The translations under genes and the position numbers were made by a program. Shown piece by piece: positions 7,852 through 16,198 of a stretch of DNA of 27,972 nucleotides. The stretch is from an uncultured Christensenella sp. (GTDB lineage Bacteria; Bacillota; Clostridia; Christensenellales; Borkfalkiaceae). Each line of letters opens with the position of its first letter. Positions within the stretch are counted from its first letter, which is position 1. The notes beneath the pieces were generated by a model that searched no databases, had not been told where the DNA came from, and saw only the letters and a program-made list of their open reading frames with translations. The stretch lies in the NCBI GenBank assembly GCA_910579705.1, contig CAJTUI010000014.1, positions 1 to 27,972 of the forward strand, given 5' to 3'.

Positions 7852-8994
7852 ATGATAACAGTTAAACAAATCAGCTCTAAGCGGGATAAGAAAAAGTTTT
7901 TTAAGTTTTTAATCGACCTATATAAAGGGAACGAATTTGCCGTTCCCAATCTTTATATCGATGAATTCGGAGAATTTGACCCGAAAGTAAACGACGCGTT
8001 CCGTTTTGCGGACTGCAAGATGTTTCTGGCCTATAAGGACGGAAAGATTGCGGGAAGAATCGCGGGCATCTGGCACCGCGGCTGGAACGAAAAATCGGGA
8101 CTTAAACAACTGCGCTTTACCCGCTTTGACGTTATAGACGATTTCGAAGTAACCAAAGCACTTTTCAACGAGCTCTATAAATGGGCGCGCGAGCTGGGTA
8201 TGGAAGAAATTATCGGCCCGATGAGCTTTTCCGACCTCAACGAGGAGGGTATGCTTATCGACGGGTTCGACAAGCCCAGCACGTATATTGAGATTTACAA
8301 CCACCCTTACTATGTCGAGCATATGGAGAAACTGGGCGCGTACAAGGTCGTCGACTGGACCTGTTACCGCCTTACCGTGCCCGACAAAATGGACGAGGAG
8401 ATCGAACAGCTGAGCAAGACGGTCGCCGAGAAAAACGGCTATACCCTGCTCGACGTTGCGTATCTTTTAAAACACGATAAGAAAAAGCTTGACGGCTATA
8501 TTATGCAGTGCCTCGGCATTCTGGACGAGGCATACGCCCACCTCTACGGCGTTACGCCCATAAACGATAAACAGAAACGCCGCGAAATGCAGGTTATTTA
8601 TCAGGCGCTCGTGCCCGAGTTCGCCGCGGTCGTACTCAAAGACGACAAGGTTATCGCTTACGGATTTATTATTCCGTCTATGAACAAGGTGTTGCAGAAG
8701 GCGCGCGGAAGTATCTTCCCCCGCGGCATTATTCCGTACATAAAGGCAATGAAACATATTGAAGTTGCGGATATGATGAGTATCGGCGTCACCAAAGAGC
8801 ACCGCAACAAGGGCGTTGCCGCGCTCATTCTGGCGCATATTATGAAGGGCGTGCTTCAACATAAAGTCAAGTATCTCGAAACGGGCCCTATGCTCGAAAA
8901 CAACAGAAACATACAGAACCTGTGGAAAAACTTCGACAGGGAGCTTGCAAAAACCCGCCGTTGCTGGGGTCTGAAAGTAGACGAAAAGAACTGA
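7852..8994 (+). CDS. GNAT-family protein, two GNAT-like halves
   Basis: A 380-residue protein. The C-terminal half (about 255-380) has a GNAT acetyl-CoA site: the strand MMSIGVTKEHRNKGVAALILAHIMKG carries the R-x-x-G-x-A loop that binds the pyrophosphate, preceded by VVLKDDKVIAYGFIIPSM. The N-terminal half (about 50-150) is also GNAT-like (LAYKDGKIAGRIAGI, then RFTRFDVIDDFEVTKALF and GPMSFSDLNEEG), a layout seen in YghO-like proteins. Substrate unknown. A longer reading starts at a TTG (7813), but the ATG at 7852 has AAGGAG 6 nt upstream and is preferred. It is a single gene between a divergent topoisomerase operon and a shared terminator. Family likely; reaction not assignable. Confidence 0.85.
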   Translation: MITVKQISSKRDKKKFFKFLIDLYKGNEFAVPNLYIDEFGEFDPKVNDAFRFADCKMFLAYKDGKIAGRIAGIWHRGWNEKSGLKQLRFTRFDVIDDFEVTKALFNELYKWARELGMEEIIGPMSFSDLNEEGMLIDGFDKPSTYIEIYNHPYYVEHMEKLGAYKVVDWTCYRLTVPDKMDEEIEQLSKTVAEKNGYTLLDVAYLLKHDKKKLDGYIMQCLGILDEAYAHLYGVTPINDKQKRREMQVIYQALVPEFAAVVLKDDKVIAYGFIIPSMNKVLQKARGSIFPRGIIPYIKAMKHIEVADMMSIGVTKEHRNKGVAALILAHIMKGVLQHKVKYLETGPMLENNRNIQNLWKNFDRELAKTRRCWGLKVDEKN

Positions 8995-9111
8995 CGGCGA
9001 AAACGGCTCGGCCGCGAGGTTTCGTGCGTGGCCGCGTGGCCGCGAAGATTTCAGCGGGCCAGCACCGCTAGCGCACCCCTGCCGTTTCTCTACTCGGCGC
9101 AAACCAATTAC

Positions 9112-9145
9112 AAAACCCCCGACCTTTTGGTCGGGGGTTATTAAT
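9112..9145. terminator. Bidirectional intrinsic terminator
   Basis: AACCCCCGACC pairs perfectly with GGTCGGGGGTT around TTTT. T-rich sequence follows on both strands, so it serves both the GNAT gene and the convergent 813-residue surface protein gene. The 8995-9111 stretch before it is GC-rich, with repeated GGCCGCG, and holds nothing else I recognise. Confidence 0.88.
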
Positions 9146-11587
9146 TTATTTGCTCTTTTTCGCTTTTTTCTTTTCGAACTGGACGTCTATGTCTTCCTTG
9201 TTCTTGGGCTTGATTACAAGCAGAAGAATTATGCCTATGAACGCGAGCGCGGCAATCGAGAGAAGTACGACCGAGGCAACGTTGTTTTTGAACCAGTCGT
9301 TTTCGCCCTTGATTACTTTCGCGTTCTCGGACGCGACGACCGCAAGTCCGCAGGTTACGGGAGAAGTGTTGTACTTGGTGTCAACAACCTCCGCCCTGAT
9401 ATAGTAGAACGCGTTCGCGTCCTGCGGGGTGAAAGTAGTGGAAGTACTGTTCCAGCCGTAGTCCTTATACTTGTCGTAGTCCGCGTCGCCTTCGGCAACC
9501 TGAGGTATTTCCTTGAAGAACTTACGCGTATTTCTGTAATCCGACAACTGCTCGTCCGTCATAGTGTCGAACTTATCGCCGAACATTTCTTTAAGCTTTT
9601 CGTCGGTGAAAAGCGTGTTGTTGTAAAGTCCGTCCATAACGCCTATAAACTGCTCGTAGCTGTAAGTCAGCCCCGTCGCGTTATAGTAAGACGCTCTGTC
9701 GAAGTTGAAAAGTCTGTACTTGGTCTGGTAGCTGCCCGATATGCCGTTGATTTTGAACGACGCCGAGCTGTAACTCGTTCCCACGTACGCGGTGCTCTGC
9801 ATTCCGGGCGTTTCCTCGAAACTTACTCCGGTATAGCCGACCTCGAACGTGAACCAGGGGAGTTTGTCGTGAAGTCCGCCGTCCTTGTCGCTGAACATAT
9901 CCCATATCTCGTCCGCGCCGAATTCTTTGACGACGCCGTCCTCGATATAGTACATATTGTTTCCGGCCGCGTCCGTCGCATAAATCGTGAACGTGTAAGT
10001 TCCCTGCTGCGTTATATTAATGGAAAGATTGTTTGTTGCAAGACTTGTGTTTGAAGACTGCGAGTTATGATAGTAGTAAATGCTGAGCTTCAAATCGGTA
10101 TAAGCCGAAACGTTGTCCCTGAAAAGGTTCTCCGCCGAGGGAAGATACAGATAGCTGGAAGAACCTGCCGAAAGGTTCTGCGCAAGCTTGTCCACCTCCG
10201 CCTGATACTCCGCAATCCTGCCGTTTGCGCCGTCCGCCCAACCGCTTTCGCCGTCGTCGTAGTTATAGGTAACTCCAAGCTCGTCCTTTGCAACGGCCAT
10301 AAACGAACTCTCGTCCGAAGTCCCGCCGTTAAGCGTAATGAGATAATCCGCGGGAACGTACCAGTCGAGATAAATATCGGTGGTTTCCTTATACGTATCG
10401 CTGGAATAGTCGGAAAGATTGATATAAACCTTAACCATCATATCGACGGTAAGCTTATGCGTGTCGTCCTTCTGGTTATATAAATTGAACTTTGTCCCCT
10501 GCAAAAGCGCCGCGTCGTCGGGTAGATACTTGTCGTAGTCCGACTCCATAAGCGCGTCGTCCTCGGCCTTCTTGTACATCGACTTGTCGTTGAAGTTGTT
10601 GATGTCGGGGTCGACGTAATCGTCATAGCTGAGTATATAGTAATAAACGGTGGACGTGGGCGAAGTACGCAACACGTCGATAACGACGTAATCAATATCG
10701 AGCTCGCCGCCCTGCGTGAAATATCTTATCTCTTCGGTAAGGCACAGCACGGGGGGCGCGTTATCCGTAACGGTGGTCGCGGTCGCGCTGCTCATCTCGA
10801 AGCTCTGTCCGTTGATTTCGTACAGATACATCTGAGCTTTGTTCTCGCTCTCCTCTTCTTCGCTCTCTGCGAACTCCGCGTTGAAAATAAGCGGATAGAG
10901 AGGACTGGAAGACGAAGTGGAAGACTTCGCGAAGTTGCCGCCCACGTTCTCGAACTCGCCGCGAACGTAAGTGTCGCCCGCGCCGACCTCAACCGCGTAG
11001 CCGCAGCTGAGTTTAGCCGTGAAATTAATCTCTATATTGCCCGCGTCGATAGCCGTATGCGTTTCGCCGTCCTTGATTTTCGCGTCCCTGTCGGTGGAAA
11101 TAAGCGCGTAAACCTTGCCCTCTGCCGCAGGATAGAAAATTACGTAGTTGCTGGATTTCTTATCCTTGGTCTTGTTGTACTGCTGCGACTCGAACGTTAC
11201 GATAAACCTTTCGAAAGAAAGCTCCTTGAACCCGAGCTCCATCGAGAAAAAGGCCTCCTCGCCGTAAACCGACGGGCCCGTCTTATCGTCTTCCGCAGCA
11301 GCAACGCTCTTCTGCCAGTGGTAAGCGAGATTTCTTCTGTAAGAAATTCCGTCCTCTTCGCCGTCTTTAATCGTGAACGTGGCGTAGTATTTAGAGCCCT
11401 CGCCCTCGCCCACGGCCGAACTGGTAACCGTGGCGTCGCCCGTCGCGGTAAACACGTTCGTTCCGCTGACCGTAACCGTGCCCGACGCGTCCGCCCTGAT
11501 ATTATTCAGCCCGAACAGCGCCGTAACCGACGCAAAAATTATAAGCGCCAGCGCCAGTATCGATAATTTATATTTTGTAAGTCTCAT
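9146..11587 (-). CDS. Large secreted protein with C-terminal membrane anchor, unknown function
   Basis: An 813-residue predicted surface protein. Residues 1-32 form a signal peptide (basic MRLTKYK, a hydrophobic core, then RADA). A long Ser/Thr/Asp/Tyr-rich ectodomain looks beta-rich and holds an Ig-like or cadherin-like stretch (YTFTIYATDAAGNNMYY) plus several Tyr-Asp acidic patches. Near the C-terminus, about 766-789 is a transmembrane helix followed by a lysine-rich cytoplasmic tail (FEKKKAKKSK). There is no LPXTG, so anchoring is by the membrane helix. I do not recognise a known family; adhesion, sensing or substrate binding are all possible. It has its own promoter and a shared terminator. 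Confidence 0.85.
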   Translation of the reverse strand: MRLTKYKLSILALALIIFASVTALFGLNNIRADASGTVTVSGTNVFTATGDATVTSSAVGEGEGSKYYATFTIKDGEEDGISYRRNLAYHWQKSVAAAEDDKTGPSVYGEEAFFSMELGFKELSFERFIVTFESQQYNKTKDKKSSNYVIFYPAAEGKVYALISTDRDAKIKDGETHTAIDAGNIEINFTAKLSCGYAVEVGAGDTYVRGEFENVGGNFAKSSTSSSSPLYPLIFNAEFAESEEEESENKAQMYLYEINGQSFEMSSATATTVTDNAPPVLCLTEEIRYFTQGGELDIDYVVIDVLRTSPTSTVYYYILSYDDYVDPDINNFNDKSMYKKAEDDALMESDYDKYLPDDAALLQGTKFNLYNQKDDTHKLTVDMMVKVYINLSDYSSDTYKETTDIYLDWYVPADYLITLNGGTSDESSFMAVAKDELGVTYNYDDGESGWADGANGRIAEYQAEVDKLAQNLSAGSSSYLYLPSAENLFRDNVSAYTDLKLSIYYYHNSQSSNTSLATNNLSINITQQGTYTFTIYATDAAGNNMYYIEDGVVKEFGADEIWDMFSDKDGGLHDKLPWFTFEVGYTGVSFEETPGMQSTAYVGTSYSSASFKINGISGSYQTKYRLFNFDRASYYNATGLTYSYEQFIGVMDGLYNNTLFTDEKLKEMFGDKFDTMTDEQLSDYRNTRKFFKEIPQVAEGDADYDKYKDYGWNSTSTTFTPQDANAFYYIRAEVVDTKYNTSPVTCGLAVVASENAKVIKGENDWFKNNVASVVLLSIAALAFIGIILLLVIKPKNKEDIDVQFEKKKAKKSK

Positions 11588-11626
11588 AAGAATTTACTCC
11601 GAATACCGTTAAACTTAATCCAATAC

Positions 11627-11655
11627 ATTTTACTATAATAAAAAGCCGTTGTCAA
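11627..11655 (-). promoter_or_regulatory. Promoter of the 813-residue surface protein gene
   Basis: Minus strand: perfect TTGACA (11650-11655), 17 bp, TAAAAT (11627-11632). A leader of about 35 nt ends in CGGAGT before the ATG at 11587. Confidence 0.78.
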
Positions 11656-11695
11656 ACGCTTTTGTTTTTGCGTATATGAAAAGTTGGTTAAATTT

Positions 11696-12388
11696 TTAAA
11701 TTATATTTATATCGAAAAGCTTCCAGGGCGAATTTTCCGCGGGCGGCAGAACCACGAACCGCAGGTTCTCGCCAGTGGTCGGGTGCGCGAACCTGAGCGA
11801 ATACGCCCAAAGCGCAAGCTTGCCCTTGACCGCCTTGTCCCCGCCGTAGCGCATATCGCCGTAGACGGGCGCGTTAATCGCGGCGGTCTGGACGCGTATC
11901 TGGTGCGTTCTGCCCGTGTTGAGGTTTATCTCCGCCAGCGCAAGCCCGTCGCGCTCTTCGCGTATCTCGTAGTCGAGAGAGGCGAACTTCGCCCCCTCTT
12001 CCGTCTGGGTGCAGACGTATACCATATTGTTGACCGAGTTCTTTCTCAGATAATTTTCAAGCGTGGCCTTTTTCCTCGAAGGCGAGCCGCAGAGCACGGC
12101 GAGATAACGCTTTTCGAAACCGCCGCTACGCATCTGCTCCGAAAGTCTTGCCGCCGCCTTGGAGGTTTTGGCGAACACCATAACCCCGCCCGTAGGCCTG
12201 TCAAGCCTGTGCACAAGCCCTATATAGACGTTGCCCGGCTTGTTGTAAGTCTTTTTGACGTAACGCTTAACGCAGTCGAGCAGGTTGTCGTCCCCGCTCT
12301 CGTCGGGACAGCACGCGACGTTCTGCGGTTTCAGAACCGCGATAACGTGGTTGTCCTCGTGCAAAATAATAAGTTCGCTGTCTTCCAT
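11696..12388 (-). CDS. RluA-family RNA pseudouridine synthase
   Basis: A 230-residue enzyme converting uridine to pseudouridine in rRNA or tRNA. The catalytic signature HRLDRPTGG (60-68) contains the nucleophile Asp63. VFAKTSKAAARLSEQ, FEKRYLAVLCG and the RTHQIRVQ motif (about 150-157) with later YGD complete the RluA catalytic fold. There is no N-terminal S4 domain, so it resembles the short RluA-type enzymes. A TTG five codons upstream (12403) would overlap the methyltransferase stop, but AAGGA sits 7 nt before the ATG at 12388, so the latter was chosen. It is the second gene of an RNA-modification operon behind the methyltransferase. The target uridine cannot be told from sequence. Confidence 0.93.
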   Translation of the reverse strand: MEDSELIILHEDNHVIAVLKPQNVACCPDESGDDNLLDCVKRYVKKTYNKPGNVYIGLVHRLDRPTGGVMVFAKTSKAAARLSEQMRSGGFEKRYLAVLCGSPSRKKATLENYLRKNSVNNMVYVCTQTEEGAKFASLDYEIREERDGLALAEINLNTGRTHQIRVQTAAINAPVYGDMRYGGDKAVKGKLALWAYSLRFAHPTTGENLRFVVLPPAENSPWKLFDINII

Positions 12389-12399
12389 AACCAAATCCT

Positions 12400-13275
12400 T
12401 CAATTACGATTGCAAATAAAAAGTCCGCTCGCCCCGCAGGGAAGGTTTATTCCCTCGTCGGTGGGGATACCCACCTCGTACGCCTCGATTTTACCCTTAA
12501 ACCCTTTTAGAGTGAGCGTCAGGATATTTTTAAGCACTTCGGGCTGCAAACCCGTAGTGTAGCTGTTAATGAGAAAAAACAACGGCCTGTCCGAAAGCAG
12601 TTTCACGCACTCCGAAACAAACGCAAACAGGTTTTCCTCTATCTTCCACGTCTCGCCGTTCGGGCCCCTGCCGTAGCTGGGCGGGTCCATAATCACCGCG
12701 TCGTAACGTTTACCGCGCCTTTGCTCGCGCGAGACGAACTTCATACAGTCGTCTATTATATATCTGATACCGCCGTCCACGCCCGAAAGCCGCGCGTTTT
12801 CGCCCGCGCGCTCGACCATACCCTTGGCCGCGTCCACGTGCGTTACAAGCGCGCCCGATTTCGCGCACGCGACCGACGCTCCGCCAGTGTAGGCAAACAG
12901 GTTCAAAACCTTAATCTCTCTTTCGGGCTCGTCTTCCTTAGCCGCGGAGATAACGGAGCGCATAACGTCCCAGTTGACCGCCTGCTCGGGGAAAAGCCCC
13001 GTGTGCTTGAACCCCATAGGCTTGACCTTGAATTTAAGGTCGCGGTAGCAGACCGTCCATTCCGTGGGAAAGCTTTTGCGGATTTCCCAGCCGCCGCCGC
13101 CCTTGTCGCTCCTGTTGTACACGGCGTGGATACCGCCGCGCGCGGACAGGTCCCCGCCCTTCCAAATGACCTGCGGGTCGGGGCGGAGAAGAATAACGTC
13201 TTTCCAGCGTTCGAGTTTCATTCCGTTTGCGGTGGCGAGAATTTTATAGTCCTGCCAGCCTTCTGCCGTTTTCAT
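12400..13275 (-). CDS. Class I SAM-dependent methyltransferase (RlmI/RlmK-like, probable rRNA)
   Basis: A 291-residue Rossmann-fold methyltransferase. Motif I is VLNLFAYTGG (123-132), the acidic SAM-ribose motif is HVDAAKGM (146-153), and motif IV is MDPPSYGRG (196-204), of the DPPSYG type found in RlmI/RlmK-like nucleic-acid methyltransferases. The HTGLFPEQAVNW block (91-102) just before motif I is characteristic of this group. A PUA domain is not obvious at the short N-terminus. It is followed directly by an RluA pseudouridine synthase, consistent with a role in RNA modification. A perfect TATAAT ends 7 nt before the ATG and no Shine-Dalgarno is present, so the mRNA is probably leaderless. 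The substrate is inferred from the family. Confidence 0.88.
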   Translation of the reverse strand: MKTAEGWQDYKILATANGMKLERWKDVILLRPDPQVIWKGGDLSARGGIHAVYNRSDKGGGGWEIRKSFPTEWTVCYRDLKFKVKPMGFKHTGLFPEQAVNWDVMRSVISAAKEDEPEREIKVLNLFAYTGGASVACAKSGALVTHVDAAKGMVERAGENARLSGVDGGIRYIIDDCMKFVSREQRRGKRYDAVIMDPPSYGRGPNGETWKIEENLFAFVSECVKLLSDRPLFFLINSYTTGLQPEVLKNILTLTLKGFKGKIEAYEVGIPTDEGINLPCGASGLFICNRN

Positions 13276-13282
13276 AATACGG

Positions 13283-13311
13283 ATTATAACAAAATGCGGA
13301 AAGTTTGTAAA
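13283..13311 (-). promoter_or_regulatory. Leaderless-type promoter of the methyltransferase operon
   Basis: Minus strand: TTTACA (13306-13311), 17 bp, extended TGTTATAAT with hexamer 13283-13288. Seven bases separate the -10 from the ATG at 13275, so the predicted +1 is at or one base before the start codon. Confidence 0.82.
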
Positions 13312-13349
13312 GTAATACGCAAAGGCAATTTACCATTATTTACCCAACG

Positions 13350-13365
13350 CGCGTTTAGAAACGCG
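13350..13365. promoter_or_regulatory. Palindrome between divergent genes, possible operator
   Basis: A perfect 16-bp palindrome with arms CGCGTTT and AAACGCG around AG, in the gap between the divergent methyltransferase and Na/Pi transporter genes. Its spacing suits a dimeric repressor site. No clear -35/-10 pair was found for the transporter, so the site's role is open. Confidence 0.35.
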
Positions 13366-13425
13366 GCGCATAGATAATACAGTTAAATGTCGGCAGCGCG
13401 CAATATAATAAAACGGAGGACTTTA

Positions 13426-15090
13426 ATGGACGCTGTAACTGTGATAACCTCGCTTTTGACCCTGCTTGCGGGCGTGGGCGTATTTTTAACGGCCTGCGGG
13501 ATTATGAGCGCGAACCTGGAAGCGCTGGGCAGCAAAAAGCTGAAAGCACTCTTTTCCAAAGCCTCGAAAAACAAACTGCTGGGCGTGGGCGTAGGCACGG
13601 TTGCCACGGCGGCCATCCAGAGTTCAAGCGCGACAACGGTTATGGTCATAGGCTTCGTCAATGCCGGCATAATGACTCTCACACAGGCCGCGACCGTTAT
13701 ATTCGGCGCAAACATAGGCACCACGATAACGGGCCAGATAGTCGCCCTCGGTATGTTCGGCGGCAAAGGCGTTTCCGCGTCGGTCATATTCTCCGCGCTT
13801 GCGGGCGTGGGCGCGTTCACTTCGTCGTTCGCGAAAAAGGACGGCGTGCAGAAGGCGGGCGGAATACTCGCGGGGTTCGGAATGATTTTCGTCGGGCTTA
13901 CGGTTATGAGCGACTGTATGCGTTCCTTTTCAGAACTGGAAGAAGTGAGAAACTTTCTCGCCGCGTTCGAAAACCCGTTACTGCTCTTAATCGTCGGCGT
14001 ACTGCTCACCGCGCTCGTCCAGAGTTCTTCGGTTATGACCTCGATGACGATAACTATGGTTGTGACGGGGCTTATAACTTTGGAGCAGGGCATATACGTA
14101 ACGCTCGGCTCCAACGTCGGAACCTGCGTAACCGCGCTTATCGCGGGATTGTCGGGCGGGGCGAACGCAAAGCGCGCCGCGCTTCTCCACCTCATATTCA
14201 ACGCGGGCGGCGCGGTTATATTTCTTATTGCGGGGCTGCTGCTCAGACTGGGCGGCACGGGCTACGGTAAAATTTTCGGGGCCGTGTTTCCCAACGCGCC
14301 GCAGACCCAGCTTGCAATGTTTCACACCTTCTTCAATCTGGTAACCGTGCTTGCCGTTCTCCCTCTTACGGGCGCGCTTGTCAAGCTTGTGACAAAGCTC
14401 GTCCCCGAAAAGAAAACAAGGCCGCGCGCTTTGCAGAGGTTTTACTTTATAGACGAGCATATGCTGGCGACCCCGCCGCTCGCCGTCAATCAGGTCAAGA
14501 ACGAGATAACGAATATGGCGTATATCGCCGAGCAGAATTTCTCGGCGGCGTGCGAGATGTCCTGCACGCTGGAATTCGGCGGGCTGGAAAAGTTCAGAGC
14601 CAACGAGCGCGAGCTCGACTTTCTCAACCGCGAACTTGTCGCGTTTATCGTAAAGCTAATGAAATCCCGCCTCGGCGACAGGGACCGCGCATACCTCTCC
14701 GCCGCGCTCCGCACCGTTTCCGATCTGGAACGCGTGGGCGACTACGCCGAAAACATTACCGAGTACGCCGAAAAACTGGCCGCCGCGAACGAAAGATTTT
14801 CCGAAGACGCGGTAAGCGAAATAAGGAATATAGCCGCGCTGATAAAACGGCTATTCGAGCAGACCGTCAAAGCCTATAAAGACGGCGACGCGGCGGCGCT
14901 TAAACGCGCCTGCGAAACGGAAGACGAAGTAGACCGCGCCGCCGCGGCAATGACCGAAAACCACATACGTAGGCTGGGCGGCGGGCTGTGCACGGCAACG
15001 GTCGGCGCGCACTTCCTCGCGCTGTCCTCCAACGCAGAACGCGTTGCGGACCACTTTATGAACGTGGCGAAAACCGTGCGCCGCGCCTGA
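13426..15090 (+). CDS. Na/Pi cotransporter family protein with C-terminal PhoU-like domain
   Basis: A 554-residue membrane protein. The transporter half (about 1-345) has two inverted repeats, each with the hallmark QSSS motif: IQSSSATTVMVIGFVNAG (from Gln65) and VQSSSVMTSMTITMV (from Gln199), with GANIGTTITG and GSNVGTCVTA after each. The C-terminal 200 residues are helical and PhoU-like, with LERVGDYAENI and NAERVADHFMNV, the E-R-x-x-D metal-binding signatures. The family moves inorganic phosphate with sodium, or regulates phosphate levels. An ATG at 13387 is in frame, but GGAGGA lies 5 nt before the ATG at 13426. It stands alone, convergent with the isochorismatase gene through a shared terminator. 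Confidence 0.93.
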   Translation: MDAVTVITSLLTLLAGVGVFLTACGIMSANLEALGSKKLKALFSKASKNKLLGVGVGTVATAAIQSSSATTVMVIGFVNAGIMTLTQAATVIFGANIGTTITGQIVALGMFGGKGVSASVIFSALAGVGAFTSSFAKKDGVQKAGGILAGFGMIFVGLTVMSDCMRSFSELEEVRNFLAAFENPLLLLIVGVLLTALVQSSSVMTSMTITMVVTGLITLEQGIYVTLGSNVGTCVTALIAGLSGGANAKRAALLHLIFNAGGAVIFLIAGLLLRLGGTGYGKIFGAVFPNAPQTQLAMFHTFFNLVTVLAVLPLTGALVKLVTKLVPEKKTRPRALQRFYFIDEHMLATPPLAVNQVKNEITNMAYIAEQNFSAACEMSCTLEFGGLEKFRANERELDFLNRELVAFIVKLMKSRLGDRDRAYLSAALRTVSDLERVGDYAENITEYAEKLAAANERFSEDAVSEIRNIAALIKRLFEQTVKAYKDGDAAALKRACETEDEVDRAAAAMTENHIRRLGGGLCTATVGAHFLALSSNAERVADHFMNVAKTVRRA

Positions 15091-15095
15091 TACAG

Positions 15096-15127
15096 AAAAG
15101 CTCCCAAACAACCTGTTTGGGAGCTCT
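15096..15127. terminator. Bidirectional intrinsic terminator
   Basis: GCTCCCAAACA and TGTTTGGGAGC pair with a tiny ACC loop (15100-15124), flanked by AAAA on the left and TCTTACTT on the right. It separates the convergent Na/Pi transporter and isochorismatase genes. Confidence 0.82.
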
Positions 15128-15134
15128 TACTTAA

Positions 15135-15614
15135 CTATCTCAATGTTTCGACGCTACAACCGTTACGCTTGTAGTATTCCAGCATTTCGGGGATTTTCTT
15201 CTTGTCGTAGCTTGTAATACAGTCGGACAAAACGTGAACTTTGTAACCGTTCTTTGCCATATTATAGCAAGTCGATTTTACGCAGGCAACCGCGTCCGCA
15301 CCTGCCACATAAAATTCGTTTATGCCGTTCTCGCCAATAAAAACGCTAAATCCTTCACTGGTCAATGCGTTGCCCTTACTCTTAACGAATACGTTCTCCG
15401 ACGCAATTTTCATATCCGGCACCAACTCCGCACCGCGGGTGTCGGGCTTAAACGTTCGCGTTCCCGCCGATAAGTTGTTATGTTTGATATAGACAACGTG
15501 AATATTATTTTCGACGGCCCAAGCTATTGCGGCATTGATATTGCCGATTATTTCTTTGTAGTTTTTTGTGATGTCGTTTTGTATATCGATTACAACCAAC
15601 GCTTTGTTTATCAT
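15135..15614 (-). CDS. Isochorismatase-family cysteine hydrolase
   Basis: A 159-residue alpha/beta hydrolase of the isochorismatase/nicotinamidase superfamily. The catalytic triad is visible: Asp10 in ALVVIDIQND, Lys78 in VFVKSKGNAL, and Cys111 in AGADAVACVKST, preceded by the cis-peptide-type small residues. The rest of the fold (HVVYIKHN, GYKVHVLSDCITSY) fits. It is shorter than nicotinamidases (about 180-210), and I see no clear metal-binding DXHxxxH, so nicotinamidase activity is not supported. The amide or ether substrate is unknown. It has its own promoter and terminator and lies just beyond the phage cassette, so it is probably a host gene marking the boundary. Confidence 0.9.
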   Translation of the reverse strand: MINKALVVIDIQNDITKNYKEIIGNINAAIAWAVENNIHVVYIKHNNLSAGTRTFKPDTRGAELVPDMKIASENVFVKSKGNALTSEGFSVFIGENGINEFYVAGADAVACVKSTCYNMAKNGYKVHVLSDCITSYDKKKIPEMLEYYKRNGCSVETLR

Positions 15615-15641
15615 ATACGTTCCCCCGTTTATTGTACAACC

Positions 15642-15670
15642 ATTTTATCATACCGAAAACGAAAAAACAA
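15642..15670 (-). promoter_or_regulatory. Promoter of the isochorismatase-family gene
   Basis: Minus strand: TTGTTT (15665-15670), 17 bp, TAAAAT (15642-15647) preceded by TGA. The leader holds GGGGGA before the ATG at 15614. The promoter lies in the 83-bp gap after the last phage gene. Confidence 0.6.
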
Positions 15671-15697
15671 GCGTATCCGTTACCGTTTTCAGCTCCG

Positions 15698-16198
15698 TCA
15701 TTGACTGTAAGCGTACAGCACGTTGTAGAGAGTGCCGTAATAACTCGACAGATATTTTTTCGCAACGTCGTCCTGCGAGTACAGCGCCATTCTTTCGTTC
15801 GGGTCTGATATCGCCATATAATAGTCGCGCACTATCACGTATCTGTCGTTGTACGAAAGAGAATAATCGACTATATATCCCGCGCCCTCGTCGCCGCCGT
15901 CGCCACCTATGTCGCCGTCGCCCGACGGCTCGTTCAGGCTCATATTGTAAATGAGATTGTCGGCGAGTATCGCGGTCTGGTAATCGGCCTCCTGCCACAG
16001 CGCCGCGCGCTTGCTTTCCGCCAGCGTGGAATTTTTCATTCCCGCGCCCAGCGTCATTTCCGTATAGTTTTTAAGCTCGCGTTCGGCCTTGTGATAAAGC
16101 TCGTTCTTCTTCTGTTGCGCCGTGCGCAGCATCTTCATCTGCACCACGCTCAGCGCCTCTATCTCCGTTTCCGTCAGCTGAATAATATCAAACTCCAT
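15698..16198 (-). CDS. Phage-cassette terminal protein, unknown function
   Basis: A 166-residue protein with no family I recognise. Residues 1-95 look helical and charged (ETEIEALSVVQMKMLRTAQQKKNELYHKAERELKNYT) with coiled-coil potential. A Gly/Asp-rich linker (about 90-106, GDGDIGGDGGDEGAG) follows, then a Tyr-rich C-terminal segment. Its start overlaps the preceding gene by 11 nt, with GGAGG 6-7 nt upstream, so it is translationally coupled and belongs to the cassette. By position after connector and propeller-like genes it could be a tail needle, plug or ejection protein, but the sequence does not show this. It is the last gene before the host isochorismatase. Confidence 0.7.
   Translation of the reverse strand: MEFDIIQLTETEIEALSVVQMKMLRTAQQKKNELYHKAERELKNYTEMTLGAGMKNSTLAESKRAALWQEADYQTAILADNLIYNMSLNEPSGDGDIGGDGGDEGAGYIVDYSLSYNDRYVIVRDYYMAISDPNERMALYSQDDVAKKYLSSYYGTLYNVLYAYSQ

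Noticed and set aside
13383..14258. A 291-codon minus-strand frame opposite the Na/Pi transporter gene
   Set aside because: It is a low-complexity Pro/Thr/Ser shadow of the transmembrane repeats; the plus-strand gene has QSSS motifs and a ribosome binding site.
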